NCBI GenBank assembly: GCA_031289895.1
Contig: JAITOP010000170.1
Span: forward strand, 1 to 6,180
Direction: 5' to 3'
DNA: 6,180 nt
Source of the DNA: Prevotellaceae bacterium
GTDB lineage: Bacteria; Bacteroidota; Bacteroidia; Bacteroidales; UBA932
Below, in pieces: positions 1 through 5,888 of the stretch. Each line of letters starts with the position of its first letter. Positions within the stretch are counted from its first letter, which is position 1. The notes beneath the pieces were generated by a model. It did not search any database and was not told where the DNA came from. It saw only the letters and a list, made by a program, of their open reading frames with translations. The translations under genes were made by a program, and so were the position numbers.

Positions 1-212
1 ACAACACGTTCTTTTAACCACGCAATATACTGGTCGATGCCGCCGCTCCAGCGGTCTTGAAAACTGCGGACTTCGCCATCATCGCCCCAGATTACCTCGT
101 AGTTGCGATTACTGAAAAACGGAGGGTCTAAGTAGATTAAATCTACTGTTTCATCTTCCATCGTTTTCATCACTTCGAGGTTGTCGCCTAATATAAGTTT
201 ATTTTCATACAT
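1..212 (-). CDS. Site-specific DNA methyltransferase (N-4/N-6 type), N-terminal part, cut by window edge
   Basis: The minus-strand frame opens with ATG at 212-210 and runs off the window after 70 complete codons. The product begins MYENKLILGDNLEVMK and continues through VDLIYLDPPFFSNRNY. The LxxGDNLEVM stretch (residues 6-15) followed by a hydrophobic strand and DPPF (residues 29-32) is the amino-terminal signature of DNA N6-adenine or N4-cytosine methyltransferases. DPPF is catalytic motif IV, which holds the target amino group. With motif IV this close to the start, the S-adenosylmethionine-binding motifs should lie further downstream, outside the window, as in beta-class enzymes. The gene starts 11 bases after the atpB stop in the same direction, so it is probably co-transcribed with it. 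No Shine-Dalgarno sequence is visible; the leader is A/T-rich like those of its neighbours. Whether a restriction enzyme accompanies it, and what site it modifies, cannot be seen. The family call is firm; solitary enzyme versus restriction-modification partner is open. Confidence 0.85.
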   Translation of the reverse strand, partial: MYENKLILGDNLEVMKTMEDETVDLIYLDPPFFSNRNYEVIWGDDGEVRSFQDRWSGGIDQYIAWLKERV

Positions 213-223
213 TTTATTTATAT

Positions 224-1543
224 TTAATTATTTTTCCAATATTTATTCATCAATTCCTGTTTTATTGCAACTTCGGTCTGACTAAAATATTTGCTAAGCA
301 AAATCCATGTACGGTCAAGCATTTCGGTTGTATCAATATTAATATCGATAGCCAGAATATTTGCCGAATAATCTTTTGCAAAACTCAATGTGCGTTCGTC
401 GTAGTCGGTCAGGTCAAAACCGTTTTCCATTTTTGTTTTGGCATTAGAGGCATCGGCGTAGAGGCGAATTGCGGCGTTCATCACCTGCGGATGGTCTTCG
501 CGTGTTTGTTTGCCGATAACTAATTGTTTGAGGCGCGAAAGGCTTCGGAACGGGTCGATAATAACTTTTCCGGTATCGCTGTCTTTACGCAGGTAGAGCT
601 GACCTTCGGTGATATAACCTGTATTGTCGGGTATGGCGTGAGTGATATCGCCGCCGCTTAAAGTTGTAACGGCAATAATTGTGATAGAACCGCCGTCGGG
701 CAATTGCACTGCTTTTTCGTAAATTTTTGCCAAATCGGAATACAACGAGCCGGGCATGCTGTCTTTCGACGGAATCTGGTCCATACGGTTTGATACAATT
801 GAAAGCGCATCGGCATACAAAGTCATATCGGTAAGCAAAACGAGTACTTTTTCGTTTTTATCAACGGCAAAATATTCGGCAGCCGCCAACGCCATATCAG
901 GTATAAGCAAACGTTCTACGGGAGGATTGTCGGTGGTGTTGACAAAGCAAATTATTTTGTCGAGCGCGCCTGCATTTTCAAACGATTTTTTGAAGAACAG
1001 AAAGTCGTCGTTTGATAATCCCATTCCGCCAAGAATAATTTTATCGACCTTCGCACGCAAAGCCACCATTGCCATTACGTTGTTGTAGGGCTGGTCGGGG
1101 TCGGCAAAGAAAGGTATTTTTTGTCCCGACACCAAAGTATTGTTAAGGTCGATACCTGCAATTCCTGTAGGGATAATTTGCGACGGTTGTTTTCGGCGGA
1201 AAGGATTTACCGACGGACCGCCGATTTCGCGTTTTTCGCCATCCGGTTCAACGCCGCCGTCGATAGGTTTACCGTAGGCGTTAAAGAAACGTCCTGCAAG
1301 GTCGTCGCTGACTTTTAATGTAGGCGGTTCGCCCATAAAAATCACTTCGGCATTTGTAGGAATACCCTCAGTACCCGAAAATACTTGCAGCGACACCAAA
1401 TCGCCATCAATTTTGATTACCTGAGCCAAACGCCCGTCAACGGTTGCCAATTCGTCGTTAGCCACATCCTGAGCGTGCAAACTAACTGTTGCCTTAGTGA
1501 TAGCCTCAAGTTTTGTATAAATTTTCTGAAATGCTTTTGCCAT
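224..1543 (-). CDS. atpB: V-type (A/V-type) ATPase subunit B
   Basis: This 439-residue protein is the non-catalytic nucleotide-binding subunit. Three copies alternate with three A subunits in the V1 hexamer. An N-terminal beta-barrel (about 1-75) is followed by the nucleotide-binding domain with GRFFNAYGKPIDGG (84-97), NPFRRKQPSQIIPTGIAGID (113-132), and VLLTDMTLYADAL (235-247) in the Walker B region. SLSRLKQ (334-340) carries R337, the likely arginine finger reaching into the neighbouring A-subunit site, and TREDHPQ (347-353) follows. Where A subunits have a P-loop, this protein has SGQKIPFFADPDQPYN (139-154) with no GxxxxGKT, as expected for B subunits and not a defect. Length is slightly below the usual roughly 460. 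The ATG at 1543 is preceded by an A-rich leader without Shine-Dalgarno. The unusual point is position: atpB normally follows atpA almost directly, but here 967 bases of repeats intervene. I found no TAnnTTTG promoter box in that gap, so expression probably depends on read-through from atpA. Confidence 0.97.
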   Translation of the reverse strand: MAKAFQKIYTKLEAITKATVSLHAQDVANDELATVDGRLAQVIKIDGDLVSLQVFSGTEGIPTNAEVIFMGEPPTLKVSDDLAGRFFNAYGKPIDGGVEPDGEKREIGGPSVNPFRRKQPSQIIPTGIAGIDLNNTLVSGQKIPFFADPDQPYNNVMAMVALRAKVDKIILGGMGLSNDDFLFFKKSFENAGALDKIICFVNTTDNPPVERLLIPDMALAAAEYFAVDKNEKVLVLLTDMTLYADALSIVSNRMDQIPSKDSMPGSLYSDLAKIYEKAVQLPDGGSITIIAVTTLSGGDITHAIPDNTGYITEGQLYLRKDSDTGKVIIDPFRSLSRLKQLVIGKQTREDHPQVMNAAIRLYADASNAKTKMENGFDLTDYDERTLSFAKDYSANILAIDINIDTTEMLDRTWILLSKYFSQTEVAIKQELMNKYWKNN

Positions 1544-1606
1544 ATTTTTGTATTTATTATTTTTATATTTTATTTATTATTTTAAGATTTAATTTTAATA
1601 TACCCG

Positions 1607-1834
1607 TCCCCTGCGTGGGAAAATGCCTGCGAGGTCTCTGTCATACTCTCCCCTGCTTGAAAAAGTGTCTGCGAGGTTTCGGTCATACTTTCCCCTGCTT
1701 GGGAATGTGCTTGCGAGGTCTCGGTCAGGCTTTCCCCTGCTTGGGAAAGTGTCTGCGAGGTCTCGGTTAGGCTTTCCCCTGCTTGGGAAAGTGTTTGCGA
1801 GGTCTCTTTTATACTTTCCCCTGCTTGGGAAAGT
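1607..1834. repeat. 42-bp tandem repeat array, five full units plus a partial sixth
   Basis: Units begin at 1607, 1649, 1691, 1733, 1775 and 1817, each with TCCCCTGC, giving an exact 42-base period. The last copy matches for only 18 bases. Units differ by a few substitutions and no indels. Around each unit junction sits an inverted repeat, CTTTCCC-CTGCTT-GGGAAAG (7-bp stem, 6-base loop). It is perfect at 1730-1749, 1772-1791 and 1814-1833, has one mismatch in the copy near 1691, is shorter in the first unit and is broken in the second. A second small palindrome, CGAG-GT-CTCG, lies inside the unit in some copies. Because 42 is a multiple of three and the unit has no stop in several frames, long spurious reading frames cross it on both strands. 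There are no unique spacers, so it is not a CRISPR array. The array lies just upstream of atpB, so its RNA copy would sit in the leader of that gene. Confidence 0.95.
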
Positions 1835-1906
1835 ACTAACACACTCTTTTTGCTGTTTTTTTATTATATTTTTTATCATATATCATAATAATTTTTTCAT
1901 TCTTTT

Positions 1907-1990
1907 GCCCCTAAATCCCTTAAAGGGGACTTTTTCTGCACTGCCAAACTTTCCGCACTGCCCAAACTCCCCCTTTAGGGGGCTGGGGGG
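1907..1990. repeat. Imperfect inverted-repeat element with G/C-rich palindromic arms
   Basis: Two arms of about 25 bases face each other: 1907-1931, containing CCCTTAAAGGG, and 1966-1990, containing CCCCCTTTAGGGGG followed by a run of G. The reverse complement of the right arm matches the left arm with several mismatches, and each arm is itself a small palindrome. Between them lies a short direct repeat, GCACTGCCAAACT at 1938-1950 and GCACTGCCCAAACT at 1955-1968, the second copy overlapping the start of the right arm. The G/C-rich arms stand out sharply from the A/T-rich surroundings. The form resembles REP/BIME-like intergenic palindromes, often mobilised by a separate transposase. I recall similar CCCCTAAA...TTTAGGGG elements in Bacteroidota intergenic DNA but cannot confirm that here. 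No transposase gene is present. Confidence 0.8.
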
Positions 1991-2020
1991 TAATTCTCAA
2001 CTTTCAATTCTAAATTCTAA

Positions 2021-2070
2021 AATCCTCTTAATCTAAAAATCCTGTAAATCCTGATTCATACATTTTTTTC
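2021..2070. repeat. 50-bp direct repeat, copy 1
   Basis: This stretch, starting AATCCTCTTAATCTAAAAAT, recurs at 2416-2465 in the same orientation with a single difference (T against G at unit position 39), 49 of 50 bases. The two copies bracket a 345-base segment (2071-2415) containing the hairpin-rich tandem units. Inside the repeat, AATCCTGTAAATCCTGATTCA has its own short internal repetition (ATCCT/AATCCTG). It is non-coding on either strand as far as I can see. Confidence 0.93.
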
Positions 2071-2195
2071 ATTTCTACTACACGTCGTGCGGGTGAACTT
2101 TTGTAATTCTAATAATCTTTCATGCTCCGCACTCTTGTTTGCTGTACTTTTCATCCCCCAGCTGCGCTACGCTTGCAGGGGGTTATGCACATTTC

Positions 2196-2216
2196 GTCCC
2201 TTCGGGACTTTTTTTT
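2196..2216 (+). terminator. Terminator-like hairpin, plus strand (repeat unit 1)
   Basis: GTCCC-TTC-GGGAC (5-bp stem, 3-base loop) is followed directly by eight T on the plus strand. It has the form of an intrinsic terminator for plus-strand transcripts. No plus-strand gene lies to its left, so at most it would stop antisense transcription. It does not act in the atp operon direction, where the T-run is an A-run ahead of the stem. Confidence 0.4.
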
Positions 2217-2270
2217 GCTTTCGTTTTTCATCCCCCAATCGCTCCGCTTCATTGGGGGTTATTCACATTC

Positions 2271-2290
2271 AGTCCTTCGGACTTTTTTTT
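2271..2290 (+). terminator. Terminator-like hairpin, plus strand (repeat unit 2)
   Basis: AGTCC-TTC-GGACT (5-bp stem, 3-base loop) overlaps the beginning of a T-run extending to 2290. It is the counterpart of the hairpin at 2196-2208, with a changed but still paired stem. The same reservation applies: it points against the direction of all genes seen here, so a role in ending antisense RNA is only possible. The third copy (2345-2355) has lost the T-run. Confidence 0.4.
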
Positions 2291-2415
2291 GCTTTTGCTT
2301 TTCATCCCCCAATCGCTCCGCTTCATTGGGGGTTATTCACATTTAAGTCCTTCGGCTTTGTTCTTCTATTCGGCACAATTCGTAATTTGTAATTATTCTT
2401 CACTCTTTTTCTCTT

Positions 2416-2465
2416 AATCCTCTTAATCTAAAAATCCTGTAAATCCTGATTCAGACATTTTTTTC
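2416..2465. repeat. 50-bp direct repeat, copy 2
   Basis: This is the second copy of the 2021-2070 repeat, same orientation, one mismatch. It lies 45 bases beyond the atpA stop in the transcribed direction. The flanking bases on either side of the two copies differ, so the shared segment is sharply bounded. Homologous recombination between the copies would remove 395 bases including the hairpin units. Confidence 0.93.
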
Positions 2466-2490
2466 GTCATTACAAATAATTCTTAATTTT

Positions 2491-2519
2491 TAATTCTTAA
2501 TTCTTAATTCTTAAATTCT
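2491..2519. repeat. A/T-rich 7-bp tandem repeat overlapping the atpA stop
   Basis: TAATTCT occurs three times in a row (2491-2497, 2498-2504, 2505-2511) and then as TAAATTCT to 2519. A looser form of the same motif extends left to about 2477. The array runs into the last codons of atpA, so the stop codon (2513-2511) and the final residues ERI are encoded by repeat-like sequence. It may be a slippage-prone tract; no binding site is implied. Confidence 0.7.
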
Positions 2520-4262
2520 CTCTTCAAGTATTTTTTCCAGTTCCTTTTCGTAATTTTTAAAATCATCTCCATGAAAAACGCTGTAATTCATTTGGCGCAT
2601 ATTGTTTATTATTCGTTTGTAGAAGTCAATACATTCGTTGAAGTTTGTAAAGTTGAATTTTGTGCGGCAAATGTCAAGCACTTTTTCGTACATATATTGC
2701 TGTCGTTTGAGCGGTGCGGAGGCATCAATGGCGTCGAAGGCATCTTGTTGCAAAATTACATAGTCAACAAGTTCCGATTTCCAAAGGCGGTCGTGGTATT
2801 CTACGGGAACGCTGTCGTCTCCTAAGATGTTAATTTGTTCGTAAGCCTCGCGTCCGCGCAACACAATATTTTTGCCTTCGCTGACGTTTGCCGTCCAGTT
2901 TTCGCTTATTGTTTTGTTAAGATATTCGATTATTTCGGGATATTCAAGATATTTTGAATAACTGTCAACAGGGTCAACGGCGGGATAGCGTTTGCTGTCG
3001 GCTCGGCTTTGCGCCAAAGCGTAGAAACAGCGTGCTGCTTTTTTTGTTGATTCGGTAACAGGTTCTTTCAGATTTCCTCCTGCCGGCGATACCGTTCCTA
3101 TAAAAGTTACCGAGCCTGTCTGGTTATTGTTGAGATACACCAAGCCGGCGCGTGCGTAAAAGTTAGATATAATTGCCGATAAATCCATAGGAAAAGCATC
3201 TGCTCCGGGAAGTTCTTCGAGGCGGTTGCTCATTTCGCGCAAAGCCTGCGCCCAGCGTGATGTTGAATCGGCAAGCAAAAGAATTTTGAATCCCATTGCG
3301 CGGTAATATTCGGCAATTGTCATAGCGGTATAAACGGATGCTTCGCGTGCCGAAACGGGCATATTTGATGTGTTGCAGATTATAATTGTGCGTTCCATAA
3401 GTTTGCGACCTGTGCGCGGGTCGTCGAGTTCAGGAAATTCGGTAAAAATTTCCACTACTTCGTTGGCACGTTCACCGCAGGCTGCGTTAATTATAATATC
3501 GGCGCTGGCTTGTTTTGCCAAAGCGTGTTGCAACACCGTTTTTCCGCAACCGAAAGGACCGGGAATAAATCCTGTTCCGCCTTCGGCTATGGGGTTAAAT
3601 GTGTCGATAACGCGCACTCCTGTTTCCATAATTCTGAACGGGCGCGGTTTTTCTCTGAATGCTGTGATTGCTTGTTTTACAGGCCAGCGTTGCACCATTG
3701 TTACTTCGTGCGGATTTTCGTTTTCGTCGGTAACAACGGCAATGGTGTCGCCGATTTTATACGAACCTTCGGCGGCTATTGAGGTGATTTTATATCTGCC
3801 TTTAAATTTAAATGGCAACATTATTTTGTGTTCCAGCCATCCTTCGGTAACTTCGCCGAGCCAGTCGGCTGCTATAACTTCGTCGCCGACTTTTGCTGTG
3901 GGTGTGAAATCCCATAGTTTATCAAAATCGAGCGGCGAGGTATAATCTCCGCGTTTCAAAAATACGCCTGTCATTGAGGCTAAGTTGTTTTGCAGTCCGT
4001 CGTAATTACTCGAAAGTAAGCCGGGACCTAATGTTGCTTCGAGCATGTGTCCCTGAAATTCTACATTGCTGCCTACGCGCAATCCGCGAGTGCTTTCGTA
4101 AACCTGTACCTGTACTTTTTCGCCGTCAACTTTTATAACGTCTGCCATAAGTTGCGTATCGTCTAATTTTATGTAGCAAACTTCGTTTTGTGCAACGTGT
4201 CCGTCAACTTTTACCGACACAAGGTTGGCTATTATTCGTGTTACTTTTCCTGTTGTTTTCAT
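2511..4262 (-). CDS. atpA: V-type (A/V-type) ATPase catalytic subunit A
   Basis: This 583-residue protein is the ATP-hydrolysing or ATP-synthesising subunit of the V1 sector. A beta-barrel (about 1-70) leads to the bulge domain typical of A subunits (about 110-190), with GWLEHKIMLPFKFKGR at 141-156. The catalytic domain contains METGVRVIDTFNPIAEGG (212-229), the Walker A P-loop GPFGCGKT (235-242, K241), CGERANEV (262-269) with E264 as the expected catalytic glutamate, and the Walker B region ILLLADSTSRWAQALRE (327-343) with D332. YPAVDPVDSYSKY (426-438) lies where nucleotide-site aromatic residues are found, and a helical C-terminal domain follows. All key catalytic residues seem intact and the length is normal for the family. 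The ATG start lies 18 bases after the upstream DUF2764 stop with no Shine-Dalgarno. The downstream neighbour atpB is separated by an unusually long repeat-filled gap. Whether the enzyme pumps H+ or Na+ cannot be judged without the membrane subunits. Confidence 0.98.
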   Translation of the reverse strand: MKTTGKVTRIIANLVSVKVDGHVAQNEVCYIKLDDTQLMADVIKVDGEKVQVQVYESTRGLRVGSNVEFQGHMLEATLGPGLLSSNYDGLQNNLASMTGVFLKRGDYTSPLDFDKLWDFTPTAKVGDEVIAADWLGEVTEGWLEHKIMLPFKFKGRYKITSIAAEGSYKIGDTIAVVTDENENPHEVTMVQRWPVKQAITAFREKPRPFRIMETGVRVIDTFNPIAEGGTGFIPGPFGCGKTVLQHALAKQASADIIINAACGERANEVVEIFTEFPELDDPRTGRKLMERTIIICNTSNMPVSAREASVYTAMTIAEYYRAMGFKILLLADSTSRWAQALREMSNRLEELPGADAFPMDLSAIISNFYARAGLVYLNNNQTGSVTFIGTVSPAGGNLKEPVTESTKKAARCFYALAQSRADSKRYPAVDPVDSYSKYLEYPEIIEYLNKTISENWTANVSEGKNIVLRGREAYEQINILGDDSVPVEYHDRLWKSELVDYVILQQDAFDAIDASAPLKRQQYMYEKVLDICRTKFNFTNFNECIDFYKRIINNMRQMNYSVFHGDDFKNYEKELEKILEERI

Positions 4263-4280
4263 TTAATATGTTGTGCTTTT

Positions 4281-5135
4281 TTATTTTTCGTTGTTTTTAT
4301 TAAAAACTTTTTGTGTATCGCAGGTATTTATTAAATCGTTTAATAGTTTTTTAAACATTTCTTTTCCTGTTTGTTTGTCAAGCGATATCCAGCGTTCTAC
4401 AATATCGGCTTTTTGCATAAACGACAAAACGGCATCAATATCAAAATAATTGTAAACGGATATTTCGTCGATTTTTTCCCAGCGAAATAAATCAATTTTG
4501 CGTTCGCGCTCATATACATCGGCAATTTCGGCAATTTGCACTATTTTGTTTATCCAGTCTATTTCGCTGCCCAGACCGAAATCGGCTGCCGCGCTTTTCG
4601 CAAACGTTTCGGCATTTTGACCTACAAAATAATTTGAGGCATCAATTTGCAGGCGGCGTGCAACTATTGCGGTTTGTATGTTTCGCAAATCGCGGTCGAA
4701 CGCAAACCATTGACGGATGAAATTATTTTTTGTTTGCAGCATTTCGTTGTAAAATAATGTTTGCAACAGATTTTCTTTGTCGCGCTCGTATATTTTCAGA
4801 ATTTCGGCGGCATAATCTTCGTTTTTTTCATTTTCAAAGATTTTGATAAAATCAGCCATATATTTTGGTATATTATGATGGCTTTTTATTTTTTCATCAA
4901 GTTCGTTTTCGGTAAAATTTGCTTTTTTGCAAAACTGAAAATCTTTTTGTAATAAGGTGTTCAGAAGATTTTGATTATCGTAATGAAGAAACAGTATTTT
5001 CACCAATTCGTAATCGTTTGGGTGCAAACTGTCTTCAATTTCTTTTCGCAACGAAAAAAAATCAAATTTCTTTGCATCAAAGTCGATAATTAACTCCGGC
5101 AAACTTGATATAAGACAAGTATATTCTCGTTTCAT
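4281..5135 (-). CDS. DUF2764 family protein, probable V-ATPase C/d-like coupling subunit
   Basis: This is a 284-residue, mostly helical soluble protein without signal peptide or membrane segment. It sits between atpE and atpA, where archaeal-type operons carry subunit C. The opening MKREYTCLISSLPEL, with its short strand and SLPEL, fits what I know of the DUF2764 proteins encoded in Bacteroidota V-ATPase operons. The stretch DRDLRNIQTAIVARR (147-161) resembles the acidic-x-RNI/NL...AR segments of V-ATPase C/d subunits, which form the socket linking the central rotor to the membrane ring. Function as that subunit is inference from position and this resemblance, not from a catalytic motif. I chose ATG at 5135-5133; a TTG two codons upstream (5141) would give MIM at the start but is less likely. 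It lies 12 bases after the atpE stop and 18 before atpA, a tight operon. The A/T content and Asn/Lys richness are a little higher than in atpA and atpB. Confidence 0.8.
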   Translation of the reverse strand: MKREYTCLISSLPELIIDFDAKKFDFFSLRKEIEDSLHPNDYELVKILFLHYDNQNLLNTLLQKDFQFCKKANFTENELDEKIKSHHNIPKYMADFIKIFENEKNEDYAAEILKIYERDKENLLQTLFYNEMLQTKNNFIRQWFAFDRDLRNIQTAIVARRLQIDASNYFVGQNAETFAKSAAADFGLGSEIDWINKIVQIAEIADVYERERKIDLFRWEKIDEISVYNYFDIDAVLSFMQKADIVERWISLDKQTGKEMFKKLLNDLINTCDTQKVFNKNNEK

Positions 5136-5147
5136 AATCAAAGTGTT

Positions 5148-5765
5148 TTATTCTTGTCCGAACAGCAACTGCCTCATTTTAGGGCGCATATATTCGCTGA
5201 AAAGATTTAGAAAATCCTGTTCGGTAAAACTTATGTAATATCCGTTGTTTTTTGCTGCAATCTGAAATCCCGATTTTATTTGTTTCGAAAATACAAATTC
5301 CAGTTTTCCATCGTTAAGTTGTTTTATTGCGGCGGCGTTTATAAACGTGTCAAGCTCTTGTTGCTTAGCCTCAGGCAATAAAACACATAAAGTTACATTT
5401 CGGTTATCTACGTTAAAACTTTCAACCGCTGTTTTTATGAGCGTTTGCACAAACTGAACATCGTTCATCGCAGCGTTTGTAACGTTATTAATTGCTTTTG
5501 CGGTAATCAGCGATTCAACGCTTTGTTTTACCTGCGCAATCACTTGTCGCGAAACCATAGCAATTTCGGCATCTGCATTTTTCTTTGTTTCGGCAGCCGA
5601 TTTGTTGGCGTTTTCAATTATTGATTCTGCCTGTCGTTTGGCAGCATCAACAATGTTTTTGGCTTCGGTTTTGGCACTTATCAAAATTTCTTCGGCTTCG
5701 GTTTGCCCCTTCGACAAGCCTTCTTTATATAATTTTTCCGTTAATTCCTGAAGTTTGTTTTGCAT
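5148..5765 (-). CDS. atpE: V-type (A/V-type) ATPase subunit E (peripheral stalk)
   Basis: This 205-residue protein forms, with subunit G/H, the peripheral stalk holding the A3B3 head still against rotor torque. Residues 1 to about 95 are a long charged helix rich in Ala, Glu, Lys and Gln (AEEILISAKTEAKNIVDAAK, 24-43), as expected for the stalk coiled coil. The C-terminal globular part (about 100-205) ends with GYYISFTEQDFLNLFSEYMR (175-194) and PKMRQLLFG, a typical head-binding end of the family. There is no signal peptide or membrane segment, and the length is normal (about 190-210). It is the first gene of the operon; the next gene begins 12 bases after its stop. The ATG at 5765 follows a leader of about 37 bases from the promoter -7 box, with no clear Shine-Dalgarno. 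No subunit G/H gene is seen next to it; the stalk partner is either elsewhere or not recognisable. Confidence 0.93.
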   Translation of the reverse strand: MQNKLQELTEKLYKEGLSKGQTEAEEILISAKTEAKNIVDAAKRQAESIIENANKSAAETKKNADAEIAMVSRQVIAQVKQSVESLITAKAINNVTNAAMNDVQFVQTLIKTAVESFNVDNRNVTLCVLLPEAKQQELDTFINAAAIKQLNDGKLEFVFSKQIKSGFQIAAKNNGYYISFTEQDFLNLFSEYMRPKMRQLLFGQE

Positions 5766-5802
5766 ACTCGTTATGTATAAAATAAATTTTACTAATTATC
5801 GG

Positions 5803-5810
5803 CAAAAGTA
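5803..5810 (-). promoter_or_regulatory. Bacteroidota-type -7 promoter box for the atp operon
   Basis: On the minus strand the sequence TACTTTTG (5810 to 5803) matches the Bacteroidota primary-sigma -7 consensus TAnnTTTG exactly, followed by C as is common. It lies 37 bases ahead of the atpE start, a reasonable leader length. A matching TTTG at -33 is not present at the expected distance; that position falls in the repeat CAAATCAACAAA. The box is therefore a good candidate but only half of the expected promoter is visible. Confidence 0.55.
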
Positions 5811-5819
5811 CAAAAATAA

Positions 5820-5879
5820 TTTGTTTATTTGTTGATTTGTTTAATTGTTTAATTGTTGATTTGTTTATTTGTTGATTTG
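5820..5879. repeat. T/G-rich direct repeat upstream of atpE
   Basis: A 20-base segment starting TTTGTTTATTTG occurs at 5820-5839 and again at 5860-5879, exactly 40 bases apart. TTGTTTAATTG-type variants fill the space between. On the minus strand it reads as CAAATCAACAAATAAACAAA-like DNA, ending just ahead of the promoter box, so it occupies the -33 region. It is low-complexity and may arise by slippage. Confidence 0.8.
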
Positions 5880-5888
5880 AATTAGCAC

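Larger units (their letters stand above)
2148..2372. repeat. Three tandem 74-77-bp units, each with two hairpins
   Basis: Units start with TTTTCATCCCCC at about 2148, 2225 and 2299. The second and third are nearly identical over their first 45 bases; the first is more diverged. Each unit holds two inverted repeats. The first is a C-run/G-run stem: CCCCCAAT with ATTGGGGG at 2232-2258 and 2306-2332, and CCCCC with GGGGG at 2155-2182. The second is a short stem with a TTC loop: GTCCC/GGGAC at 2196-2208, AGTCC/GGACT at 2271-2283, and a bulged AAGTCC/GGCTT at 2345-2355. The small stem changes sequence between the first and second units while pairing is kept, which suggests that structure is conserved. 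All reading frames across this stretch look like chance translation of the repeats. The units resemble mobile intergenic palindromes, not regulatory sites made for atpB. Confidence 0.9.

Noticed and set aside
1085..1130. Missing P-loop in atpB as a sign of a broken gene
   Set aside because: B subunits of V-type ATPases are non-catalytic and normally lack the GxxxxGKT motif; the rest of the protein, including R337, is intact.
1607..1834. CRISPR-like repeat array
   Set aside because: The units abut with a constant 42-base period and no unique spacers; all of the unit is repeated, and no cas genes are near.
1623..2036. Plus-strand reading frame of 137 codons across the array
   Set aside because: It owes its length to the 42-base period being free of stops in several frames, runs on through an unrelated inverted repeat, and its product changes character outside the array.
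2155..2332. Intrinsic terminator ending atpA transcription
   Set aside because: On the minus strand none of the stems is followed by a T-run; the T-runs lie on the plus strand, so they cannot serve as terminators for atpA.
2087..2417. Overlapping plus-strand reading frames of 74-101 codons
   Set aside because: All three frames are open across the same hairpin units, giving repetitive Phe/Ser/Pro-rich peptides; this is what translated palindromic repeats look like.
3370..3945. Plus-strand reading frame of 191 codons inside atpA
   Set aside because: It lies wholly opposite the conserved catalytic region of atpA, and its product has no recognisable motif; the atpA frame explains the sequence.
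5133..5141. TTG start at 5141 for the DUF2764 gene
   Set aside because: An ATG two codons inside gives the family-like beginning MKREYTCLI and a spacing like that of the other genes in the operon; TTG would be a rarer start without support.
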